Counted from the stretch's first letter, positions 7,747-16,677 are shown. The stretch: 64,000 nucleotides of DNA from Chryseobacterium panacisoli (GCF_008274625.1 NZ_VTRU01000001.1:558001-622000); one strand, 5' to 3'. Translations and numbers: made by a program. The notes: generated from the sequence alone by a model not told the origin.

Positions 7747-9099
7747 TTATACTCCTAAGAATTCTTCCAGAGAAACGGTTTTCTTTTCACCGGCTTCAAG
7801 ATCTTTATAAGTAACGGTGTTATTTTTAATTTCTTCTTCACCCAGGAAAACCATATTTTTTATCCCTTTCTTTTCTGCGTAAGTAAACTGCTTATTGATT
7901 TTTGCATTTTCAGGATATAATTCTGCTGAAATTCCTTTTGCTCTTAGCTGCATGATCAGTTTTAAGGCTTCTATTGTTTCTTCTCCTCCAGCATTGGCAA
8001 ACAAATATTCAATTTTGGATGATGCTTCTTCAGGGAAAAGATTCAATTCCTCCATTACCAGATAAATTCTGTCTAGTCCGAATGAAATTCCTATCCCCGG
8101 AATATTTTTAACTCCAAAGACTTCTGTAAGGTTATCATATCTGCCTCCACCGCCGATAGATCCCATAGCAACCTCATCTGCTTTTACTTCAAAGATAGCA
8201 CCAGTATAATAATCCAGTCCTCTTGCCAGGGTAATATTGAATACAAGGTTTTGCATATCAACACCAAGACTCAGAGACTGTGTAAGAACATACTCAAGTT
8301 CTTCTACTCCTTTCAGACCAATTTCATTTCCTGCAAATTTTTCTTTCAGTTGAAGAAGGTTTTCCAACGCATCGTCAGACTGGCTGAACAGGAAATCCAG
8401 CTTATCAATAGATTCCTGAGAAATTTCTCTTTCCAGTAGTTCTTTAACCACGCCTTCTTTACCAATCTTATCCAGTTTATCTAATGCTACAGTAAAGTCA
8501 ATAAGTTTATCAGTAATTCCTGCATATTCTGCCAATCCGGAAAGGATCTTTCTGTTGTTCATATGAATCGTAACAGGAACTTTCAGATCAGCAAATGATT
8601 TTAAGTATAACTGAACCAGCTCTACTTCCTGTAATAAGCTTTCACTTCCTACCACATCTGCATCACACTGATAAAATTCTCTGTATCTTCCTTTCTGAGG
8701 CCTGTCAGCTCTCCAAACCGGCTGGATCTGGGAACGTTTGAATGGAAATGTCAGTTTCCCATGATTCATAGCTACAAATCTTGCAAAAGGTACGGTAAGG
8801 TCATAACGAAGAGCTTTTTCTGAAATTTGAGAAACAAGTTTCTGATGGTTTTTATTGTCCCAGTCTTCCTGATTAACTTCAGAAGTATAATCTCCTGAAT
8901 TTAAAATCTTAAAGATCAAACGGTCTCCTTCTTCTCCGTACTTCCCTGTCAATGTAGAAAGATTTTCAAAACTTGGAGTTTCCAATGGCTGAAATCCGAA
9001 TAATTCAAAATTATTCTGTAGAATATTGATGATATATTTTCTTCTGGAAACTTCCTGTGCCGTAAAATCTCTCGTCCCTTTTGCTAAACTTGGCTTCAT
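7747..9099 (-). CDS. hisS: Histidyl-tRNA synthetase
   Basis: This 450-residue class II synthetase charges tRNA-His with histidine. It begins [12 protein letters not shown]. The core shows the histidine-specific [13 protein letters not shown] and GGGRYDNL motifs, the motif 2 region [10 protein letters not shown], and motif 3 [16 protein letters not shown]-terminal anticodon-binding domain follows ([10 protein letters not shown]... [10 protein letters not shown]). The length is usual for the Bacteroidota form. It has its own -7 box at 9125-9132 and its own terminator, so it seems to be a single-gene unit. Confidence 0.97.
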   Translation of the reverse strand: MKPSLAKGTRDFTAQEVSRRKYIINILQNNFELFGFQPLETPSFENLSTLTGKYGEEGDRLIFKILNSGDYTSEVNQEDWDNKNHQKLVSQISEKALRYDLTVPFARFVAMNHGKLTFPFKRSQIQPVWRADRPQKGRYREFYQCDADVVGSESLLQEVELVQLYLKSFADLKVPVTIHMNNRKILSGLAEYAGITDKLIDFTVALDKLDKIGKEGVVKELLEREISQESIDKLDFLFSQSDDALENLLQLKEKFAGNEIGLKGVEELEYVLTQSLSLGVDMQNLVFNITLARGLDYYTGAIFEVKADEVAMGSIGGGGRYDNLTEVFGVKNIPGIGISFGLDRIYLVMEELNLFPEEASSKIEYLFANAGGEETIEALKLIMQLRAKGISAELYPENAKINKQFTYAEKKGIKNMVFLGEEEIKNNTVTYKDLEAGEKKTVSLEEFLGV

Positions 9100-9124
9100 T
9101 TTTTATATGTCATTTTGATAAATA

Positions 9125-9132
9125 CAAAAGTA
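9125..9132 (-). promoter_or_regulatory. -7 promoter box for hisS
   Basis: TACTTTTG on the minus strand fits TAnnTTTG and lies 25 bases before the hisS ATG. Confidence 0.55.
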
Positions 9133-9159
9133 CGGAATTGCATGGACTTTACACAGCAT

Positions 9160-9192
9160 AAAAGCTGAAGAAACAATCTTCCCCAGCTTTTT
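9160..9192 (-). terminator. Probable terminator after the ssb-HRDC pair
   Basis: An imperfect hairpin (AAAGCTG.AAGAA with TTCTT...CAGCTTT on the minus strand) begins 30 bases after the HRDC gene stop. The trailing T-run is short, so confidence is moderate. Confidence 0.5.
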
Positions 9193-9221
9193 GCTGTTGT
9201 GTAATCAATTATTCTGAAAAA

Positions 9222-9677
9222 TCAGACGCTTTCAAGAATCTCAAGAATTTCTTCACCATAATTTTCAATCTTATGCTTCCCAAACCCTTTGATCTCCAGC
9301 AATTCTTCTTTTCTGGCTGGTTTATACTTGGCTACAGACATCAGCTCTTTATTGCTGGCGATGAAATAGGTAGGAAGATTCTGTTCCCGGGCTTTTTCAG
9401 ACCGCCAAAGCTTCAGTGCATCCAATATCTTTTCTTCATCTGCATTCAGGAAATCATTCTCTGCAGAATATTTAATTGCTTTGGGTTCTTTAACTGTATT
9501 TTTGGTGAGTTTCAAATCTTCAAAATACAATATTACAGACCAATACCGCTCATCACTTACAAAAGCTGTTTCTACTTTCATAATCTCATTGGCTTCCAGG
9601 AAATCATCCAGCATTTTCTGATCTATATAGAGAAATTCTTCCGGAAGTCTTATTTTAAAAACTTTTACTTTCATCAT
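9222..9677 (-). CDS. HRDC-domain protein
   Basis: This protein has 151 residues. The C-terminal 75 or so form an HRDC domain (EEKILDALKLWRSEKA then ELLEIKGFGKHKIENYGEEIL), the helical nucleic-acid-binding module found at the ends of RecQ helicases and RNase D. The N-terminal half (KVFKIRLPEEFLYIDQ) is not recognised but is common beside HRDC in Flavobacteria. It starts 14 bases after ssb on the same strand, so the two are probably cotranscribed and suggest a DNA repair or replication role. The start could be either of two adjacent ATGs. Confidence 0.85.
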   Translation of the reverse strand: MMKVKVFKIRLPEEFLYIDQKMLDDFLEANEIMKVETAFVSDERYWSVILYFEDLKLTKNTVKEPKAIKYSAENDFLNADEEKILDALKLWRSEKAREQNLPTYFIASNKELMSVAKYKPARKEELLEIKGFGKHKIENYGEEILEILESV

Positions 9678-9691
9678 TTGTGTTTTTAGAA

Positions 9692-10024
9692 TTATTTCCC
9701 TCCTAATAACAGGATCTCGTCTACGCGAATTTCTGTGATATAGCGCTTCACCCCGTCTTTGTCATCATAGGATCTATAGATAAGCTTTCCCTCTATGGCA
9801 ATTTCTTTTCCCTTGGAAACATACTTCTCAAAAATTTCGGCTGTTTTCCCAAAAGCAATAAGATTGTGCCATTGCGTTTCTTCTACTTTTTCTCCTTTGG
9901 CATTCGTGTAATGATCACTTGTTGCCAAGGATACACTTGCTTTTACATTTCCGTTATCGAAGTTTACCATTTCAACTTCTTTTCCTGTGTAACCAATTAA
10001 TGTTACTTTGTTTCTTAGTGACAT
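9692..10024 (-). CDS. ssb: Single-stranded DNA-binding protein, short form
   Basis: The 110 residues make one OB fold, with LRNKVTLIGYTGKEVEM at the start, the VSLATSDHYTN strand, ETQWHNLIAFGKTAEI and KGKEIAIEGKLIYRSY. It binds single-stranded DNA, normally as a tetramer. The protein ends at ILLLGGK directly after the fold. The flexible linker and acidic DDDIPF-type tip that recruits partner proteins in replicative SSBs are missing. It may therefore be a second, specialised SSB; the main SSB would lie outside the window. It is followed by an HRDC protein gene. Confidence 0.92.
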   Translation of the reverse strand: MSLRNKVTLIGYTGKEVEMVNFDNGNVKASVSLATSDHYTNAKGEKVEETQWHNLIAFGKTAEIFEKYVSKGKEIAIEGKLIYRSYDDKDGVKRYITEIRVDEILLLGGK

Positions 10025-10362
10025 AACTTTTAGATTTTAAAGATTAATAATTCAGATAAGAGACGTTCACTGTTTTTCTCAAATCTCTGTTGCAAAGATT
10101 GCGATGTTATCAATTCTCAGTCGGTTATAAACTATTTAAATCCGTTTGTAGTCGTTTGTAAATGGATAATAAAATAAATAGAATTCTGTAAAAACAATGT
10201 TTATTAAGCTTAAAAAAAAAATAATCGTCACTTTTAAAGTAAAAATTAATGATGAAAAACTATGCCCTAAAATATTTTTCTCTCTTAAAAAAACATTGAA
10301 AAACAGATGCATTAACAAGGTTTTTTCTATTTAATTTAATTTTTTTTTGCAAATTTGTAAAA

Positions 10363-10380
10363 ATGTCTGATATGCAATAA
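10363..10380 (+). other. Five-codon start fragment of the HTH gene, cut by a frameshift
   Basis: ATG at 10363 reads M-S-D-M-Q then TAA. In the +1 frame the codons from 10379 read KEKLRTVRKMKGFTQQQ, the missing first helix of an XRE domain. Dropping one T near 10378 joins them as MSDMQKEKLRTVRKMKG. A partial -7-like box (CAAATTTG) ends six bases before this ATG. See the finding. Confidence 0.6.
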
Positions 10381-10405
10381 AGAAAAACTCCGTACAGTAA
10401 GAAAG

Positions 10406-10732
10406 ATGAAAGGATTCACCCAGCAACAAATGGCTGAAGTGATTCCCACTGACGTTTCCAATTATAGCAAAAAAGAAAGCGGTGCTGTATCTATTACACA
10501 GACAGAATGGAACAAACTCGCCAAATTTCTCGAGGTACCTATTGAGGAAATTTACGAAGAAGAGGAAGCAAAATTTATCTTCGAGAATCCTGTTTTTAAT
10601 GATAGCTCTGCAGGTAATATTGGCAATAATAATACTACTAATATAAATAATGAATTAAGCATAGAAATCATTAAAACGATGCAGGAATATATAAGTCTGT
10701 TGAAAGAAGAGATCGAAAGGCTTAAAAAATAG
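10406..10732 (+). CDS. XRE-family helix-turn-helix regulator, N-terminus displaced by a frameshift
   Basis: From the first in-frame ATG the protein has 108 residues, starting MKGFTQQQMAEV. It holds helices 2-5 of an XRE domain (TDVSNYSKKESGAVSITQTEWNKLAKFLEVPIEEIYEEEE), an Asn-rich linker, and a C-terminal coiled-coil-like helix (TMQEYISLLKEEIERLKK). The first HTH helix is encoded in the same frame upstream (about 9 codons before 10406) but has no ATG; its natural start appears to be the ATG at 10363, one base out of frame. The gene may be a recent pseudogene, use a non-ATG start, or carry a sequence error. The upstream 10025-10362 gap (338 bases) is A+T-rich, with no other gene seen. Confidence 0.7.
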   Translation: MKGFTQQQMAEVIPTDVSNYSKKESGAVSITQTEWNKLAKFLEVPIEEIYEEEEAKFIFENPVFNDSSAGNIGNNNTTNINNELSIEIIKTMQEYISLLKEEIERLKK

Positions 10733-10753
10733 AAATCATAAACTAAAATATTG

Positions 10754-10790
10754 AAGTCAGAATGGAATTTTTCTATTCTGACTTTTTTTT
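10754..10790 (+). terminator. Terminator of the HTH gene
   Basis: The stem AAGTCAGAAT (10754-10763) / ATTCTGACTT (10775-10784) is followed by an unbroken T-run. Confidence 0.85.
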
Positions 10791-10815
10791 ACGGCAATCA
10801 TTATATTAAATGAAT

Positions 10816-10845
10816 AAAAAAGTCCTCAACAAAATTATTGAGGAC
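10816..10845 (-). terminator. Terminator of the O-methyltransferase gene
   Basis: The stem GTCCTCAA (10822-10829) / TTGAGGAC (10838-10845) is followed by TTTTTT on the minus strand. It lies 35 bases after the stop at 10880. Confidence 0.8.
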
Positions 10846-10879
10846 CTCTCTACTTAATCATCTAACTTAGAATTGAAAT

Positions 10880-11905
10880 TTATGGTTTTTCACATTCTAC
10901 AATACTTTTAACCTCTGTCCCGATTTGTACAACTCTGCTGAACTTCAATCTTGATCTTTCCAGAAGATCTTTAAATTCGTTCAATGTTCTTTCTCTTCCG
11001 GTAAGACATGCCATCATTACAATATCAAATAACTTTGAGATATGGGGCTCATTTTTGCTGTCATCGGGAATAACTGCATCTACAATCAATAATTTGGCTC
11101 CCTGGGGCATTGCATTGTAACAGACTTTTAGAATTTGTACACATTCATCATCATTCCAGTCATGAATAATCCATTTCATGGTATACAGATCTGCTCCTGA
11201 AGGAACTTTTTCAAAAAAACTCCCTGTAGCAACTGTGCACCGGTCTTTTAAATTTTCCGGAATAAGCTGAAGTGTTTTTTCAGTAACGTGGGCTTCATCA
11301 AAGATAATTCCTGAACTTTCAGGTGATGCATTCAGCATCGCATACATCATTGCGCCATTACCTCCGCCTATATCTACAATTGTTTTATAGGGTATAAAAT
11401 CATAGTTTTCTACAATACCATTCAAAACCATTCCGGACAAACCAGTCATTCCTCTTCCGAAGTTTGCACCCAGCTCCGGATGTTTTTTATAATATTCCCA
11501 GATATTCATCCCATGAACGTGTTCAAAAGGAACTTTACCTTTCTGAACAGCATAAATAAGGTCTGCAAAACCGGGAAAATGTTCTCCCACATTCGCTATA
11601 ATAAAATCTTTTACTGTTCCGGGAACACTCGTTTGCAAAGCTGCTCCGAAATCATTTAATGCAAAAGTCCTGTTGTCCAGTTCTTCAAAAATACCTTCAC
11701 TGCTGAGGGCTCTCATAATCCGGTACAGTTCTTTTTCGTTGGAATGGGTTTCTGCAGCCAATGCAGAGATTGTTTTGGGCCCATATGCCAGCTGGTCTGC
11801 AATATTAAGCTCCGCAGCTGTTTTTACACAGCCCACTAGCCACATCCGGCTCAAAACTTCAAACATTTTAAAAGTAAATTCCGGTTTAACGGGTTGTTTT
11901 TTCAT
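10880..11905 (-). CDS. O-methyltransferase of the acetylserotonin/hydroxyneurosporene type
   Basis: I choose the ATG at 11905 (MKKQPVKPEF, 341 residues). The 20 residues further upstream are hydrophobic and A+T-rich and look like leader sequence. The N-terminus is a winged-helix dimerisation domain (MWLVGCVKTAAELNIADQL, then ELYRIMRALSSEGIF). The SAM site is VDIGGGNGAMMY. The catalytic region KWIIHDWNDDECVQIL carries the His-Asp-Trp signature of this O-methyltransferase group. The family methylates hydroxyl groups on aromatic or polyketide-like molecules. No biosynthetic neighbours are present, so the substrate is unknown. The 11906-12241 gap (336 bases) is very A+T-rich and holds only the promoter of the next gene. 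Confidence 0.88.
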   Translation of the reverse strand: MKKQPVKPEFTFKMFEVLSRMWLVGCVKTAAELNIADQLAYGPKTISALAAETHSNEKELYRIMRALSSEGIFEELDNRTFALNDFGAALQTSVPGTVKDFIIANVGEHFPGFADLIYAVQKGKVPFEHVHGMNIWEYYKKHPELGANFGRGMTGLSGMVLNGIVENYDFIPYKTIVDIGGGNGAMMYAMLNASPESSGIIFDEAHVTEKTLQLIPENLKDRCTVATGSFFEKVPSGADLYTMKWIIHDWNDDECVQILKVCYNAMPQGAKLLIVDAVIPDDSKNEPHISKLFDIVMMACLTGRERTLNEFKDLLERSRLKFSRVVQIGTEVKSIVECEKP

Positions 11906-12220
11906 AGTACTAGTTTTTAATTTATTTTTAAACAATAATAGTATCAAATTTATAAAAAAACACAATTACGTGAAATAAAAACACAATTTAATCACATGAA
12001 AACAAGACAGTTAAATACAATAATTTAATTTAATAAGTGAATTATCATTTTATAATATTGACAAATACTACTTTTTCCGAAAGAAATAATATGAAATAAA
12101 ATAGTACTTGTAAATGCTCTTAAAAATTTATTTATGAAATAATTCCTAACCTTTTGACAAAATTTAACATGAATGATTACTCCTGTTATATAGCTATCCA
12201 TTTACAAACGGATAATTCCG

Positions 12221-12228
12221 TATCTTTG
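12221..12228 (+). promoter_or_regulatory. -7 promoter box of the arginase-HPP operon
   Basis: TATCTTTG fits TAnnTTTG and ends 13 bases before the ATG at 12242. Confidence 0.6.
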
Positions 12229-12241
12229 TCAAAATTCATCT

Positions 12242-13147
12242 ATGAAAAGGAATATCAATATTTTTGAATTCCCTCTCAATTTGGGACTTACAAAGAAGGA
12301 ACATGAGATAGAACCGGGCGTTCGAAAACTTCCGGACTGGCTCAGAAAATTTGATTTTCATCGTAGAATTACTCCTAAAAAAATTTTCAGACTTGATGCT
12401 CCGGAATATTCAATGGACTTTGATGAGGAGTCAAATGTCAGAAATGCAGATCCTATTATTGAATATGCCAAAAAACAGGCTGAGTATATTGTTAAAAATT
12501 ACGAAAAGAATACATTCAATATTATTCTGGGCGGCGATTGCAGCATCCTGATTGGAAATGCCATTGCTTTGAAAAAACTGGGAAACTTCGGGCTCTTTTA
12601 TCTTGACGGGCACACAGATTTTATCCCACCAGAACTTTCAGAAACCGGAGGTGCAGCAGGAATGGATCTCGCCATCATTACCGGAACCGGACATGAGAAA
12701 CTGACCAATATTGATGGTTTAAAGCCTTATTTAGCTGAGGAAAATATTTTCTGCTGCGGAAATGCAGAAACAGAGGATGAAGAATATGTTAATCAAATTA
12801 TCTATTCCAATATTCATTATTATGATCTTTACCGTCTCAGAGAGAATGGCTTCAGGAAAACTGCTGAAAACTTTCTGAAAATGGTGAATGATAAAGATCT
12901 GGACGGTTTTTTCATTCATTTTGATGTGGATATTCTGAAAGATGAGATAATGCCGGCTGTAGACAGCAGAACAGAAGACGGAATCAGCTATGAAGATCTC
13001 AGAGAAATACTGGAAACTTTATTTGAAAGTCCATTGTGTTTTGGGATAGAGATTACTATTTTAGATCCTGATTATGATGAAACCGGAATGTATACCCGTC
13101 CATTTATAGAAAATTTAATTCAAATTATAAAAAATAAAGAAGACTAA
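12242..13147 (+). CDS. Arginase/agmatinase/formiminoglutamase family protein
   Basis: The 301 residues show the ureohydrolase metal motifs: LGGDCSI near 98-104, DGHTDF about 25 residues later, and HFDVDIL followed by MPAVDSRTEDG. Family members hydrolyse guanidino compounds such as arginine or agmatine to release urea, using two manganese ions. The first motif has Cys where classical arginases have His (GGDHS); this variant occurs in some family branches, so the exact substrate is uncertain. It ends directly against the ATG of the HPP-family gene, so the two are translationally linked. A link to arginine from cyanophycin is possible but unproven. Confidence 0.88.
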   Translation: MKRNINIFEFPLNLGLTKKEHEIEPGVRKLPDWLRKFDFHRRITPKKIFRLDAPEYSMDFDEESNVRNADPIIEYAKKQAEYIVKNYEKNTFNIILGGDCSILIGNAIALKKLGNFGLFYLDGHTDFIPPELSETGGAAGMDLAIITGTGHEKLTNIDGLKPYLAEENIFCCGNAETEDEEYVNQIIYSNIHYYDLYRLRENGFRKTAENFLKMVNDKDLDGFFIHFDVDILKDEIMPAVDSRTEDGISYEDLREILETLFESPLCFGIEITILDPDYDETGMYTRPFIENLIQIIKNKED

Positions 13148-13741
13148 ATGAAGAAGACCATAAAAAGAACATTCAGAGTTTCCAAGTATGTAATCTACAA
13201 AGAAACGCTAGTTGATTACAAAGAACATTTCTGGTCATTTTTGGGTGCATTCTTCGGAATTGGGATCATTGCATTTATCCAGTCTCATTCGTTAGCAGAA
13301 ACTGAGAATATATTCCTGATCGGCTCTTTTGGAGCCTCAAGTGTTTTGATTTACGGAGCCATACAGAGCCCGCTGGCACAACCCAGAAATCTTGTAGGCG
13401 GACATGTACTGTCTGCATTGGTAGGGGTTACAGTTTATCAGTTTGTTCCGGATATTATCTGGCTTTCTGCTCCTTTGGCGGTAGCTTTTTCTATAGTATT
13501 GATGCAGTACACCAAAACCCTGCATCCGCCAGGTGGTGCTACTGCCCTCATTGCCGTAAGCTCTACCGGTAAAATTCCGGAATTGGGATATTGGTACGTT
13601 CTCTCCCCTGTTCTGTCAGGTTGCATTATTCTTCTGATTGTAGCATTATTTTTTAATAATATTACTCCCAACAGAAGCTATCCTACTCACAGCATGTTTA
13701 AAAAACTGTTGAAGAAAAGACACACCCATCACTTAAAATAA
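13148..13741 (+). CDS. HPP family integral membrane protein
   Basis: The protein has 197 residues with about four hydrophobic segments. It contains the family signature LHPPGGATALIAV near residues 126-138 and the GSFGASSVLIYGAIQSPLAQPRN stretch that precedes it. HPP proteins are inner-membrane proteins; some plant and cyanobacterial relatives carry nitrite. A basic, His-rich tail (KKRHTHHLK) closes the protein. Its start codon follows the arginase-family stop with no gap, indicating an operon. The transported substrate here is not known. Confidence 0.88.
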   Translation: MKKTIKRTFRVSKYVIYKETLVDYKEHFWSFLGAFFGIGIIAFIQSHSLAETENIFLIGSFGASSVLIYGAIQSPLAQPRNLVGGHVLSALVGVTVYQFVPDIIWLSAPLAVAFSIVLMQYTKTLHPPGGATALIAVSSTGKIPELGYWYVLSPVLSGCIILLIVALFFNNITPNRSYPTHSMFKKLLKKRHTHHLK

Positions 13742-13746
13742 AGATC

Positions 13747-14091
13747 ATGAATTGTCTGGAATGTGGCGAAAAAATCATCGGAAGGTCTGATAAAAAGTTT
13801 TGCAACGATGCCTGCCGTAACGCCTATAACAATAAGCAAAATAAGGATTCTAACAACCTGATGCGGAATGTGAACAACAAACTCCGCAAAAATTACCGCA
13901 TCCTGATGGAAATCAATACTGATGGTAAAACAAAAGTACCCAGATCCAGGATGGATGGCCTAGGTTTTGATTTTGATTATTTCACCAACCTGAAAGTCTA
14001 TAAAAACGGTTCTGAATACAAGTTTATTTATGATTATGGCTATAAACTTCTGGAAGATGATTTTATACTGATTGTAAAGAACCAGGCATAG
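13747..14091 (+). CDS. Small zinc-ribbon protein (DUF2116-like)
   Basis: These 114 residues open with a zinc ribbon: CLECG at 3-7 and CNDACR about 12 residues later, in the pattern C-x2-C...C-x3-C with RSDKKF between. A basic segment (NNKLRKNYRILMEINTDGK) and a compact C-terminal part ending YKLLEDDFILIVKNQA follow. Such proteins are common single genes in Flavobacteria with no assigned role. It lies 5 bases after the HPP gene, so it is part of the same run of genes. Confidence 0.8.
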   Translation: MNCLECGEKIIGRSDKKFCNDACRNAYNNKQNKDSNNLMRNVNNKLRKNYRILMEINTDGKTKVPRSRMDGLGFDFDYFTNLKVYKNGSEYKFIYDYGYKLLEDDFILIVKNQA

Positions 14092-14115
14092 CCCCTACAC
14101 CTTAAAGAAAGTATT

Positions 14116-15021
14116 ATGAAAGAAGTTGTTCTGATCACCGGAGCCAGTGGCATGATCGCCAAAGAACTGGCCAAAAAGATGGGCAAGGAATATGAAATAA
14201 GATTTCTGACCCGAAAAAAAGAACATGATCATGAATATGAATGGGATATCAGAAAAGGAAATATAGATGAAGCAGCTCTGGAAAATGTCTCTCACATCAT
14301 TCATCTTGCCGGTGCCAATATTTCAGAAAGGCGCTGGACTCCGGAAAGGAAAAGAGAATTGATCTCAAGCCGCATTGATTCAGCAGAATTACTCCGCACT
14401 GCTTTAAGAAAAAATAAAATCAAGCTTAAGTCTTTTATTTCAGCTTCAGGAATTAATTTTTATGGTACTGAAACTTCGGAAAAGATTTATACTGAAAGTG
14501 ATCCTCCAGGCAATGATTTTTTAAGTGAAGTTGTAGTTTTATGGGAAAGAGCTGCAGACGCTTTCAAAGAGCAGGGTCTGGCAGAAAGAGTGGTGAAAAT
14601 AAGAACTGCTGTTGTACTCTCCGAAAAAGATGGAGCTTTAAAGAAAATGATACCTCCGATTCAATATTATATAGGATCACCTTTAGGAAGCGGGCAGCAA
14701 TATATGCCATGGATTCATGTTGAAGATATCTGTTCTATTTATGAGTTTGCTTTAAAAAACTCAACAATGGACGGAGCTTATAATGCTGTTTCTCCTCAAC
14801 ATGCTACTAATAAAGACCTTACAAAAAAGATGGCCAAAATACTTGAAAAACCTTTATTCATGCCGAATGTTCCGGGATTTGTCTTGAAACTCATCTTCGG
14901 AGAGCTGGCTACGGCCATACTGGAAGGTTCCAGAGCTTCTTCACAGAAAATTCAGGATGCTGGTTTTCATTTTAAGTTTCCTGATTTAGAAAGTGCTTTA
15001 AAAGATTTATTAAAGAAATAG
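14116..15021 (+). CDS. TIGR01777-family NAD(P)-dependent epimerase-like protein (SDR39U1 type)
   Basis: The 301 residues begin with the nucleotide-binding loop ITGASGMIAKEL and continue with the family hallmarks HIIHLAGANISERRWTPERK, SSRIDSAELL, ISASGINFYGT, and VVKIRTAVVLSEKDGALKKM. The C-terminus (PNVPGFVLKLIFGELATAILEGSRASS) is the DUF1731 region of this family. The biochemical role is poorly known. It follows the zinc-ribbon gene by 24 bases. Confidence 0.9.
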   Translation: MKEVVLITGASGMIAKELAKKMGKEYEIRFLTRKKEHDHEYEWDIRKGNIDEAALENVSHIIHLAGANISERRWTPERKRELISSRIDSAELLRTALRKNKIKLKSFISASGINFYGTETSEKIYTESDPPGNDFLSEVVVLWERAADAFKEQGLAERVVKIRTAVVLSEKDGALKKMIPPIQYYIGSPLGSGQQYMPWIHVEDICSIYEFALKNSTMDGAYNAVSPQHATNKDLTKKMAKILEKPLFMPNVPGFVLKLIFGELATAILEGSRASSQKIQDAGFHFKFPDLESALKDLLKK

Positions 15022-15062
15022 CTGCAAGAATTTAATTAAAAAATATTTCAACTTTTATTCTA

Positions 15063-15644
15063 ATGAAAAACCCCAATATCACCTTATTAAACACAGAAAT
15101 CCTTTCAGACAACTGGTACACTTTAAACAAGGTCACCTATTCTGCTTTAAAAAAGGATGGAACTACAGAAACTCAGAGCAGAGAAGCTTACGACCGTGGA
15201 AACGGAGCGGTTATTCTTCTGTACAACAAACTTTCAGATACCGTTATTCTCACCAGACAATTCCGGCTTCCGACTTATATCAACGGCAATGAGACAGGAA
15301 TGCTCATTGAAGCCTGTGCAGGGCTTTTGGATAATGATAATCCTGAAGACTGTATAAAACGCGAAACAGAAGAAGAAACGGGTTATAAGATTTCCAAAAT
15401 TGAAAAGGTTTTTGAAGCTTATATGTCGCCTGGATCTGTAACGGAAATCCTCTATTTCTTTATTGCAGAATATTCAAATGAAATGAAAATTACAGACGGC
15501 GGTGGATTGGAAGAGGAAGGTGAAAATATAGAAGTTCTGGAACTTTCTTTTGAAGAAACTCTGAAAATGATTGATACTGGGGAAATTAAAGATGCCAAGA
15601 CCATTATGCTTTTGCAGCATTTACGAATCAAAGGAATCATGTAG
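15063..15644 (+). CDS. nudK: GDP-mannose pyrophosphatase, Nudix hydrolase
   Basis: The 193-residue protein aligns from memory with Escherichia coli NudK along its length: [13 protein letters not shown], the [22 protein letters not shown]udix region at about 98-119, the [20 protein letters not shown] stretch, and the end [16 protein letters not shown]. It hydrolyses GDP-mannose to GMP and mannose-1-phosphate with magnesium. The Nudix box has the same slightly shortened spacing as NudK. It stands 41 bases after the epimerase-like gene on the same strand. Confidence 0.9.
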   Translation: MKNPNITLLNTEILSDNWYTLNKVTYSALKKDGTTETQSREAYDRGNGAVILLYNKLSDTVILTRQFRLPTYINGNETGMLIEACAGLLDNDNPEDCIKRETEEETGYKISKIEKVFEAYMSPGSVTEILYFFIAEYSNEMKITDGGGLEEEGENIEVLELSFEETLKMIDTGEIKDAKTIMLLQHLRIKGIM

Positions 15645-15652
15645 AATTAGAA

Positions 15653-15684
15653 CATCATTGATAATTGATTGATGATCAATGATG
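15653..15684. repeat. Inverted repeat downstream of nudK
   Basis: CATCATTGAT (15653-15662) and ATCAATGATG (15675-15684) form a 10-base stem with a 12-base loop. There is no T-run, so it is not a standard terminator. Confidence 0.5.
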
Positions 15685-15762
15685 AGCAAGAGGTATATTT
15701 AACAGATCAGAGAAGTTTTGGAAGAGTAAATTACATTCACGAGACTTTACAATAATCCACGA

Positions 15763-16443
15763 ATGATGAAATTGTTGGGACTAAAAATCATTAAAGTAAC
15801 AGCTGTATTTTCAGTTTTGATTTTCAGCATTCTGATGCTGAAAACGATTTCCCAATATACATCGTTTGATAAAAACATCGGATTTCTGGCATTTAAGCAG
15901 CAGGTAGTCGGCAATCCGTACTGGATGGCTTTCTTTTACATTCATATTTTTTCTATTACGCTTTGCCTTCTGGCTGGCCTTACGCAATTTTCCAATCGGT
16001 TTTTAAAGGAAAACAGAAACCTTCATAAGATCATTGGGAAAATATACGTTTACAACATTCTGATCATTAATGTTCCGGCATGCTTTGTCCTGGGATTGTT
16101 TTCCAATGGAGGCCTTACCGGAATTACAGGATTTCTGATTCAGGATATTCTCTGGGCTTATTTCACTGTTGCTGCTGTACTTTCTGTTAAAAAAGGAAAT
16201 GTTATCAGGCATAGAAATTATATGATGTTAAGCTATGCGGTAACCACGACGGCAATTACTTTCAGAATCGTTAAGAATCTGTTGTATAATGAAGCACATC
16301 ACGATTATGAGCTTTTTTATGGACTGAATGTATGGGCTGCCCTTTTGATTAACCTTTGCATTGCATATGCAATCCTCAGAAAAGATCGTTTGCTAACGGG
16401 AAAAATCAAGAGTGGAAAGGAAAATATAAATACCGAGAAATGA
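15763..16443 (+). CDS. DUF2306 membrane protein
   Basis: The 226 residues have about six hydrophobic segments. The protein shows the DUF2306 hallmarks: a Phe-rich first helix, HKIIGKIYVYNIL near 90-102, and the C-terminal HRNYMMLSYAVTTTAITFRIVKN with conserved His-Arg. It is an inner-membrane protein of unknown function. Its 3' end overlaps the 3' end of a small convergent membrane protein gene by about 50 bases. Confidence 0.85.
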   Translation: MMKLLGLKIIKVTAVFSVLIFSILMLKTISQYTSFDKNIGFLAFKQQVVGNPYWMAFFYIHIFSITLCLLAGLTQFSNRFLKENRNLHKIIGKIYVYNILIINVPACFVLGLFSNGGLTGITGFLIQDILWAYFTVAAVLSVKKGNVIRHRNYMMLSYAVTTTAITFRIVKNLLYNEAHHDYELFYGLNVWAALLINLCIAYAILRKDRLLTGKIKSGKENINTEK

Positions 16444-16593
16444 TACCAGAAAAAATGCTGCCAGAAATATGAAAGCATTAAAAAGTAATTCATATTTATT
16501 ATTCCGGGTCCATTTGCCGAAAAAACGCATGATCAGATAAGCGATTCCCCCAAAAACAGCAATAATGAAAAGAAGAAAAAAATAATATATCAT
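16393..16593 (-). CDS. Small two-helix membrane protein
   Basis: The 66-residue reading frame has two strong hydrophobic segments (residues about 3-23 and 40-60) separated by a basic loop (FFGKWTRNNKYE), an arrangement unlikely to arise by chance. It overlaps the end of the DUF2306 gene on the other strand. No family is recognised. It could be an inner-membrane protein of unknown role. Confidence 0.55.
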   Translation of the reverse strand: MIYYFFLLFIIAVFGGIAYLIMRFFGKWTRNNKYELLFNAFIFLAAFFLVSFLGIYIFLSTLDFSR

Positions 16594-16677
16594 GGTTTTT
16601 GTTTTAATTCATGTAAATCTATTATTTTAAATTAAAAAAAACAATCAAGAACAGAAGATCAGATCTATAAATATCTT

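Noticed and set aside
7117..9689. Plus-strand frames at 7117-7491 and 9273-9689
   Set aside because: They are antisense to the PH-SHOCT gene and the HRDC gene and have no signal, domain or promoter.
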